A DNA stretch of 18,590 bases from Candidatus Manganitrophaceae bacterium. GTDB lineage: Bacteria; Nitrospirota; Nitrospiria; SBBL01; Manganitrophaceae. Under the pieces are notes generated by a model. That model saw only the letters and a list, made by a program, of their open reading frames with translations. It was not told the origin of the DNA and ran no database searches. Where the stretch lies: positions 1-18,590 of the forward strand of contig SCUR01000247.1 in NCBI GenBank assembly GCA_004297235.1. Reading direction: 5' to 3'. Below are positions 14,041 through 18,590 of the stretch, in pieces (the stretch's first letter is position 1; the number at the start of each line of letters is the position of its first letter). Position numbers and translations under genes: made by a program.

Positions 14041-15449
14041 AAAAAGGACAGATCCTCGTCATTGACGATGAGAAGTCGCAGCGCGACATTTTAAAGATGA
14101 TTCTGCGAACGGAAGGCTATGGGGTGCAGACCGCCGGAAGCGCGACCGAAGCGATCCGGATGTTCGAGGAGGATTCTTATGATCTCGTGCTGAGCGATTT
14201 GAAGATGCCCGACAACGACGGGCTTTTCATTCTCGATCGTCTCTTCAAAATCAATCCGGCCATCTGCATTATCATCATGACGGCCCACGGGACCATCGAC
14301 TCGGCCGTCGAGGCGATTAAGAAAGGGGCCTTTGACTACCTGACGAAGCCGCTCGATCGCGAAGAACTTCTGATCTCGGTCGCGCGGGCCTTTGAGAAGC
14401 TGAACCTGGTTCACCAGAACAAAATGTTGAAGGAACAGCTCTCTGAAAAGTTCGGTCTCTCCAATATCATTGGAAATCATGTCAAGATGCAGGAGATCTT
14501 CAAAACAGTCCAGAAGATTGCGAACAGCACGGCGACCGTGCTGATTTTGGGGGAGAGCGGGACGGGGAAAGAGCTGATCGCGCGGGCGATTCATTACAAC
14601 AGCATCCGAAAGGATAAGCCTTTCCTGGCGATCAACTGCGCGGCGATTCCCGATACCCTGATTGAAAGCGAGCTCTTCGGCTATGAGAAGGGGGCTTTCA
14701 CGGGGGCCGCCGGACGAAGCATCGGCTTGTTCGAGGCGGCGGATGGGGGGACCCTCTTTCTCGATGAGGTCGGGGACCTCTCTCTCACGATGCAGGCGAA
14801 GATCCTTCGAACGATCCAGCAGAGAGAGATCAGACGCATCGGCGGGAGAGAAGAGATCAAGATCGATGTGCGGGTGATTGCGGCGACCAATAAGAATTTG
14901 AAGATGGAAATCCAAGAAGGGAATTTCAGAGAAGATCTTTTCTATCGGTTGAACGTCATCTCCATCCGCCTCCCGTCTTTGGCGGAACGGGCGACCGATA
15001 TCCCGGCGCTGACCGATCATTTTATCGAGAAGTACAATCAGCGCTCCGAAAAAAAGATTAAAGGGATCGCCCGTCCGGCGCTGCGTCTTCTTCTCGACTA
15101 CGCCTGGCCCGGAAATGTGCGTCAGTTGGAATCGACCGTCGAACGGGCGGTTCTCCTTTGCGAAGGAGAGACCATCGAGCCGGAGGACCTTCCCCAAGAG
15201 ATTCGTCTAAAGACATTCGCTTCCGATCGGGTCCCCTTTGATATTCCGCCCCAAGGTTTTTCCCTCGAAGATTTTGAGAAAGAATTGTTAATGAAGGCGA
15301 TGGAGAAGAGCAACGGCGTGATTGCAAAGGCGGCCAAGCTCCTGGGGATCAGCTATCGAACGTTGCAGTATCGGCTTGAGAAATTTAATATTCGAAAAGA
15401 AGAGGAGCCTGTTCCAAAAGGGGTATTGCCCACACCAAAAGGGAAATAA
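14037..15449 (+). CDS. NtrC-family sigma-54-dependent response regulator
   Basis: A 470-residue activator. The REC domain (1-120) has the acidic pair D10-D11, the phosphorylation site D54 (LVLSDLKMPDNDG), T82 and K104. The AAA+ domain (about 143-370) has Walker A GESGTGKE (172-179), the sigma-54 contact loop GAFTGA (219-224) intact, Walker B TLFLDE (239-244) and the FYRLNV region. The C-terminal Fis-type helix-turn-helix (about 427-450, KAAKLLGISYRTLQYRLEKF) binds upstream activator sites. The presence of GAFTGA means it should drive sigma-54 promoters when phosphorylated by the kinase encoded just upstream. A matching sigma-54 promoter lies 82 bases downstream of this gene. It starts at TTG, overlapping the kinase stop. 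Confidence 0.96.
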   Translation: MKKGQILVIDDEKSQRDILKMILRTEGYGVQTAGSATEAIRMFEEDSYDLVLSDLKMPDNDGLFILDRLFKINPAICIIIMTAHGTIDSAVEAIKKGAFDYLTKPLDREELLISVARAFEKLNLVHQNKMLKEQLSEKFGLSNIIGNHVKMQEIFKTVQKIANSTATVLILGESGTGKELIARAIHYNSIRKDKPFLAINCAAIPDTLIESELFGYEKGAFTGAAGRSIGLFEAADGGTLFLDEVGDLSLTMQAKILRTIQQREIRRIGGREEIKIDVRVIAATNKNLKMEIQEGNFREDLFYRLNVISIRLPSLAERATDIPALTDHFIEKYNQRSEKKIKGIARPALRLLLDYAWPGNVRQLESTVERAVLLCEGETIEPEDLPQEIRLKTFASDRVPFDIPPQGFSLEDFEKELLMKAMEKSNGVIAKAAKLLGISYRTLQYRLEKFNIRKEEEPVPKGVLPTPKGK

Positions 15450-15454
15450 AAAAT

Positions 15455-15469
15455 CCGGCTTTGAGCCGG
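15455..15469. other. Short perfect inverted repeat after the response regulator (weak terminator or activator site)
   Basis: CCGGCT-TTG-AGCCGG lies 6 bases after the regulator stop codon. It has no following T-run, so it would be a poor intrinsic terminator. Its distance from the downstream sigma-54 promoter (about 90-100 bases upstream of the predicted start) also suits an activator binding site. A second palindrome, ATCGGCCGAT, lies at 15474-15483. Confidence 0.4.
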
Positions 15470-15530
15470 CTTGATCGGCCGATTCTCCGAAATGAAAATG
15501 AAAACAGAAGTTTGCAAGCGGACCGGACTC

Positions 15531-15546
15531 TGGCATATGGATTGCT
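15531..15546 (+). promoter_or_regulatory. Sigma-54 (-24/-12) promoter upstream of the small secreted protein gene
   Basis: TGGCAT-N5-TTGCT matches the sigma-54 consensus (TGGCAC-N5-TTGCW) at all but one position, with the invariant GG (15532-15533) and GC (15544-15545) separated by exactly 10 bases. Transcription should start near 15557, about 50 bases before the ATG at 15608. The adjacent gene encodes a sigma-54 activator with an intact GAFTGA loop, which strongly supports function. Confidence 0.82.
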
Positions 15547-15552
15547 CAATAC

Positions 15553-15570
15553 GTTTGCTTGTGAGCAAAC
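15553..15570 (+). other. Perfect hairpin at the predicted transcript start
   Basis: GTTTGCT-TGTG-AGCAAAC forms a 7-bp stem with a 4-base loop and overlaps or directly follows the predicted sigma-54 transcription start. A further GTTTGC copy lies at 15510-15515, upstream of the promoter. It may stabilise the 5' end of the mRNA or be a protein-binding dyad. Confidence 0.55.
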
Positions 15571-15594
15571 ACTTTAGAGAAATACAAATTAAAT

Positions 15595-15600
15595 AGGAGG
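15595..15600 (+). promoter_or_regulatory. Strong ribosome binding site of the small secreted protein gene
   Basis: A perfect AGGAGG with a 7-base A/T-rich spacer to the ATG at 15608, suggesting high-level translation. Confidence 0.85.
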
Positions 15601-15607
15601 AATTAAA

Positions 15608-16057
15608 ATGCGTAAAGCATTCACTTTGATGCTCTCGTTGCTGTGCGCCGGTGCATTCGCGGCCGCGTCTGTCAGAGCGGAAGAGCCTGCAGGCGGAAAA
15701 GCGGCCATGGGGAAACCGGCGGCCGAGACCAAATCCGCCCCGGCGATGAAAAAGGGGAAAATGACCAGTGTGAAGGGGGAGATCACCGAGGTCGATCCGG
15801 CCGGCAATAATGTGAAGGTCAAAGAGAAAGACAAGGAAGTCACGATCAATGTGACCGACAAAACCATGATCACGGCGGGAAAGACCAAGCGGTCTCTGGC
15901 CGATCTGAAAGCCGGGGATAAGGTCGTTGCCAAATTTACGGAAGAAGATGGAAAGATGGTCGCCCGCTCTATCCGCGTCGCATCGGCGGGAAAAGCCGAA
16001 AAGAAAGCGGCGGCGCCGAAGACGGAGGCTCCTAAGGCAGGAGCTCCCAAGCCATAA
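15608..16057 (+). CDS. Small secreted protein, DUF5666-like beta domain with basic Ala/Pro-rich tail
   Basis: A 149-residue protein of unknown function. A signal peptide covers residues 1-24 (cleavage after SVRA). A Lys/Ala/Gly/Pro-rich linker follows to about residue 50, then a compact beta-rich domain (about 51-125) with the pattern VKGEITEVDPAGNNVKVK ... DLKAGDKVVAKFTEEDG ... ARSIRV, resembling the small OB-like DUF5666 domains of bacterial exported proteins. The tail (126-149) is again Lys/Ala/Pro-rich. It has no cysteine after the signal peptide and no membrane anchor, so it should be periplasmic or secreted; the basic tails could contact the cell wall, nucleic acid or anionic polymers. 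It lies under the sigma-54 promoter and a strong ribosome site, followed by a strong terminator, so it is a stand-alone, probably highly expressed output of the upstream two-component system. Confidence 0.88.
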   Translation: MRKAFTLMLSLLCAGAFAAASVRAEEPAGGKAAMGKPAAETKSAPAMKKGKMTSVKGEITEVDPAGNNVKVKEKDKEVTINVTDKTMITAGKTKRSLADLKAGDKVVAKFTEEDGKMVARSIRVASAGKAEKKAAAPKTEAPKAGAPKP

Positions 16058-16076
16058 GTTGATTCGAGCGTCGAAA

Positions 16077-16114
16077 AAGGGATGGGCCGTGAACCGGCTC
16101 ATCCCTTCTGTTTT
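16077..16114. terminator. Strong bidirectional rho-independent terminator
   Basis: A 13-bp stem (16077-16089 with 16095-16107, one G-U pair) with a 5-base loop is followed by CTGTTTTAT on the plus strand. On the minus strand the stem ends in TTTTTCGA. It therefore suits both the secreted-protein gene (plus) and the opposing rsmD-coaD-aminotransferase-fmdB transcript (minus). Confidence 0.9.
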
Positions 16115-16126
16115 ATAGGAGATCCA

Positions 16127-16143
16127 CTGAAAAATCTTTTCAG
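16127..16143. repeat. Small inverted repeat next to the terminator
   Basis: CTGAAAA-ATC-TTTTCAG, a perfect 7-bp AT-rich stem with a 3-base loop, lies 30 bases before the fmdB stop codon on its downstream side. It could assist termination or protect a 3' end. Confidence 0.5.
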
Positions 16144-16173
16144 AGAATAAAGATGGAAGTCTTCGAAAGGATC

Positions 16174-16473
16174 TTATTCGGTGGAAGGGGGCTTGGAAGG
16201 GGTCTCTTTTGGAGCGGCCTCTCCCTTTTCGGAGGAGGCGGACTTCCCTTCCCCTTTGGAGCTTGGGGAGGCGTCGCCCTTCTTGGCGCCCTTCCTGGCA
16301 TAATCGGTGACGTACCATCCGCTTCCTTTAAAAAGCAGACCCGACGGAGAAGAAATAATTTTATGAACGTTCCCTCCGCAGGAGGAACAGCTCGCGATCG
16401 GGGGGTCGGATAGCTTTTGTAGAACTTCAAACTGCTTCTTGCATTTCTCACATTCATATTCGTAGATCGGCAA
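16174..16473 (-). CDS. FmdB-family zinc-ribbon protein
   Basis: A 99-residue protein beginning MPIYEYEC, the hallmark N terminus of the FmdB/CxxC_CxxC_SSSS putative regulatory family. Cysteines C8, C11, C29 and C32 form a zinc-ribbon knuckle pair, followed by HKIISSPSG and the GSGWYVTDY motif (50-58). The rest (about 60-99) is a low-complexity Lys/Ser/Glu/Pro tail. The family is widespread, but its role is poorly defined. The open frame begins at a GTG at 16482 that overlaps the Shine-Dalgarno; TTG at 16473 has AGGAGG with an 8-base spacer and gives the conserved N terminus, so I chose TTG. It is the last gene of the minus-strand operon, 69 bases after the aminotransferase. Confidence 0.9.
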   Translation of the reverse strand: MPIYEYECEKCKKQFEVLQKLSDPPIASCSSCGGNVHKIISSPSGLLFKGSGWYVTDYARKGAKKGDASPSSKGEGKSASSEKGEAAPKETPSKPPSTE

Positions 16474-16481
16474 ACCAAACA

Positions 16482-16487
16482 CCTCCT
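16482..16487 (-). promoter_or_regulatory. Ribosome binding site deciding the TTG start of fmdB-like gene
   Basis: AGGAGG on the minus strand overlaps the GTG at 16482 and sits 8 bases before the TTG at 16473, which supports the TTG start and the conserved MPIYEYEC N terminus. Confidence 0.8.
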
Positions 16488-16542
16488 TCGATGAAGCGAT
16501 TTCTTTTCTGAGAACCTCGGCAGAGCGCAGGGCGCTGTTACA

Positions 16543-17736
16543 TTATGAGAGTTTAAGGATCGCGTTTTTGAGCTTTTGGAGCCCCTCATTTAAAACGTCC
16601 CTTGACACGGCATAGGAAAGTCTCAGATACCCATCAATTCCAAACGCTTCTCCGGGAATGGTCGAGATCCCTCCCTCTTCGAGAAGGAAGGTCGCCAAAT
16701 CGGTCGAATGATTGATTTGATGCGCTTTGTAGCCGGTTCCCATCAACCCCTTTACATTCGGGAAGACATAGAAACTTCCCATCGGACGGGAGCACCGTAT
16801 TCCGGGGATCTGATTTAAGCGTTCGACGATCAGCAGCCTTCGTTTGTCGAATTCATCGACCATGGTCTTGATGAAGGGGGCGCCGCCCAGAAGAGCCGCC
16901 GCCGCCGCCTTCTGTGAGATGGAGGTCGGGTTCGACGTGCTCTGGCTTTGCACCATTCCCATCGCGTCGATCATCTCTTTGGGGCCCGCAGCGTATCCGA
17001 TCCGCCAACCGGTCATGGCGTAGGCCTTCGAAACGCCGTTCACGACGATCGTTTTTCTTTTAAGCTCCGGATTCAAAGAAGCGATACTGGTGTGAGCCAC
17101 GCCGTCGTAAATAAATTTTTCGTAAATCTCGTCCGAGATGATCCACACCGGTGCATCGAGAAGGACATCGGCCAGCGCTTCCAAGTGCTTTCCGGTGTAG
17201 GCGGATCCGGTCGGGTTCGACGGATAATTGAGAATGACCGCCTTGGTTCTCGGAGTGATTGCCCGTTTCAGTTGCTCGGGGGTCATCAGGAACTGGTCTT
17301 CTTCGCGCGTTTCGACGATGACCGGGGTTGCGTCGTTCAGCAGAACCTGGTCCGGATAAGAGACCCAATAGGGGGCCGGGACGATGACTTCGTCCCCCCG
17401 CTCAAAAAGCACCTGGGCGATATTGTAAAGCGTGTGCTTCGCCCCACAGGAGACGATAATTTCTTTTTTGTCATAGTCAAGGTTGTTTTCAATTTTTAAT
17501 TTTCGACAAACGGCCTCTTTGAGCTCTTCGGTTCCGGAAGGCGGGGTATATTTGGTGAAGCCTTGTTGAATCGCACGAATGCCCGCCTCGGCGGCGACAT
17601 CGGGGGTATTAAAATCGGGCTCTCCCAATCCAAAATCGGTGATCGGTATCCCCTTGGCGAGCATCGCTTTTGCCTTTGCGGCCATCGCCATGGTGGGAGA
17701 GGGTTTAATCTGCTGGAGACGTTTGGCAAATTTCAT
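16543..17736 (-). CDS. aspC: Class I PLP aminotransferase (aspartate aminotransferase, I-beta type)
   Basis: A 397-residue PLP enzyme of fold type I, closest by memory to the thermophilic/I-beta aspartate aminotransferases. Seen features: KPSPT at 11-15, GEPDFNTP (38-45), KYTPPSG, APYWVSYPDQ (121-130), YPSNPTG (171-177), the SDEIYE motif (201-206), the PLP lysine K237 in NGVSKAYAMTGWRIGY with R245, and a C-terminal YLRLSYAVS carrying the carboxylate-binding Arg. It interconverts aspartate and oxaloacetate with glutamate and 2-oxoglutarate; some members also transaminate prephenate, which cannot be excluded. Its ATG overlaps the coaD stop by 4 bases (ATGA), so it belongs to the rsmD-coaD operon. 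Confidence 0.93.
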   Translation of the reverse strand: MKFAKRLQQIKPSPTMAMAAKAKAMLAKGIPITDFGLGEPDFNTPDVAAEAGIRAIQQGFTKYTPPSGTEELKEAVCRKLKIENNLDYDKKEIIVSCGAKHTLYNIAQVLFERGDEVIVPAPYWVSYPDQVLLNDATPVIVETREEDQFLMTPEQLKRAITPRTKAVILNYPSNPTGSAYTGKHLEALADVLLDAPVWIISDEIYEKFIYDGVAHTSIASLNPELKRKTIVVNGVSKAYAMTGWRIGYAAGPKEMIDAMGMVQSQSTSNPTSISQKAAAAALLGGAPFIKTMVDEFDKRRLLIVERLNQIPGIRCSRPMGSFYVFPNVKGLMGTGYKAHQINHSTDLATFLLEEGGISTIPGEAFGIDGYLRLSYAVSRDVLNEGLQKLKNAILKLS

Positions 17737-18239
17737 TTTGATCCTGCTGGATATTTTTCGAGTAGTTTTTCTGAAACGCCCTTTGGAACAAAAGCGGAGA
17801 CATCCCCTCCGTAACTCGCCACCTCTTTGATCAACGTCGACGTGATATAGGAGTGCTCTTCGCTCGGCATTAAAAAGACGGTTTCGATTTCCTGATCGAG
17901 TTTGCGGTTCATCATGGCCATCTGGAATTCGAATTCAAAATCCGAGACGGCCCGGACCCCTCTTACGATGGCCGTCGCTCCTTTTCGATGCAGATAGTTG
18001 ATGAGGAGGCCGTCAAAAGACTCGACGCTCAAATCGGGGAGGCCTTCGGTCGCCGTTCGAATCATTCGGAGACGTTCTTCAAGGTGAAAAAGAGGGGCTT
18101 TTTTGGGGTTCGGGGCGACGGCGACAACAACGCTTGGGAAGATTCGAAGGATCCTCCGGATAATATCGATATGTCCATTTGTAATCGGATCAAATGTGCC
18201 AGGATAAACTGCAAGTTTAACTTTTTCAGCCTTTGCCAT
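17733..18239 (-). CDS. coaD: Phosphopantetheine adenylyltransferase
   Basis: Transfers AMP from ATP to 4'-phosphopantetheine, the penultimate step of coenzyme A synthesis. The 168-residue length is typical. The nucleotidyltransferase core starts with AVYPGTFDPITNGH (TNGH at 20-23), and it carries AIVRGVRAVSDFEFEFQMA and the C-terminal ITSTLIKEVASYGGDVSAFVP, matching the family's ISST-type ATP motif. It overlaps the end of rsmD by 14 bases and the aminotransferase start by 4 bases. The rsmD-coaD pairing is common in bacteria, which supports both calls. Confidence 0.97.
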   Translation of the reverse strand: MAKAEKVKLAVYPGTFDPITNGHIDIIRRILRIFPSVVVAVAPNPKKAPLFHLEERLRMIRTATEGLPDLSVESFDGLLINYLHRKGATAIVRGVRAVSDFEFEFQMAMMNRKLDQEIETVFLMPSEEHSYITSTLIKEVASYGGDVSAFVPKGVSEKLLEKYPAGSK

Positions 18240-18590
18240 AGAAAGAAAGGACGGTCTCGCCGTATTTATGTCGCTTTAAAAAGCCTAATTGGCCGATTTG
18301 ATCGGGGAGTACTTTCTTATGAAAGTGCTGTATAATGACCGTTCCATCGTCGGTTATCATATCACCGTCGACCAGCAATGGCAATGTTTTTTCGATCTCT
18401 TTGCCCTCGTAGGGGGGATCGATAAAAATGAAGTCGAATGGGCCGGCCTTCTTCTTTTTTAAAAACTCGTCCGCTTCCATACTGAAAACCACCGAGCGCC
18501 CTTCAACGGTTGTCAACGAGAGATTTTTTTTAAGGAATCCGATATGTTTTTTACTCTTCTCGACAAAGACGACCTCTTTTGCCCCACGGC
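18226..18590 (-). CDS. rsmD: 16S rRNA (guanine(966)-N2)-methyltransferase, C-terminal part (5' truncated by window edge)
   Basis: The frame is open from the window edge at 18588 to a stop at 18226, giving about 120 residues, the C-terminal two-thirds of an RsmD. Visible landmarks: RGAKEVVFVEKS (end of the SAM-binding region with its acidic residue) and DFIFIDPPYEGK with the catalytic DPPY of N2-guanine methyltransferases. It methylates G966 of 16S rRNA in the small subunit. An internal TTG at 18516 is only a leucine, since conserved sequence continues upstream of it. It is followed by coaD with a 14-base overlap. Confidence 0.92.
   Translation of the reverse strand, partial: RGAKEVVFVEKSKKHIGFLKKNLSLTTVEGRSVVFSMEADEFLKKKKAGPFDFIFIDPPYEGKEIEKTLPLLVDGDMITDDGTVIIQHFHKKVLPDQIGQLGFLKRHKYGETVLSFYGKG

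Noticed and set aside
14091..15197. A 368-codon minus-strand open frame
   Set aside because: It mirrors the NtrC-family regulator gene and shows no recognisable domain.
1..18590. tRNA/rRNA genes, CRISPR arrays, transposases, integrases, attachment sites
   Set aside because: None seen: no spaced repeat array, no cloverleaf, no recombinase motif in any frame.

Overview
This 18.6-kb window comes from a Gram-negative bacterium. It encodes a tripartite RND efflux system, a lipobox lipoprotein and a secreted protein with a signal peptide. Gene density is high, GC content is moderate to high, and GTG/TTG starts with strong Shine-Dalgarno sequences are common. The mix of genes and their style would fit Nitrospirota or a neighbouring phylum, but no 16S rRNA gene or other phylogenetic marker was available, so that is only a guess.

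Layout. (1) 1-3836, plus strand: the tail of an isoprenylcysteine-methyltransferase-like membrane protein, a kinase-fold protein, then purH and purD of de novo purine synthesis. (2) 3908-4631, minus strand: a two-CBS-domain protein followed by a small membrane protein. (3) 5008-5625, plus strand: a lipoprotein form of thiol peroxidase (Tpx) that lacks the usual resolving cysteine. (4) 5638-11177, minus strand: a TetR - membrane fusion protein - RND pump - FMN reductase operon, preceded by a long inverted repeat that looks like the TetR operator. (5) 11428-15449, plus strand: purE, tsaC/sua5, a membrane sensor histidine kinase and an NtrC-type sigma-54 activator, all overlapping or nearly touching. 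(6) 15531-16057, plus strand: a clear -24/-12 (sigma-54) promoter and a small secreted protein with a basic, Ala/Pro-rich tail, closed by a strong bidirectional terminator. (7) 16174-18590, minus strand, transcribed toward that terminator: rsmD (partial), coaD, an aspartate-type aminotransferase and an FmdB-type zinc-ribbon protein.

How the parts fit together. Regions 1, 5 and 7 hold mostly housekeeping genes (purine synthesis, tRNA t6A synthesis, CoA synthesis, rRNA methylation, amino acid metabolism). Regions 2-4 form a stress and efflux block lying between purD and purE, which may be an insertion into an ancestral purHDE cluster. The most interesting unit is the sensor kinase and sigma-54 activator followed directly by a matching sigma-54 promoter and a secreted protein of unknown function: this looks like a complete envelope-sensing circuit with its output gene adjacent. 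I saw no tRNA, rRNA, CRISPR array or insertion sequence.
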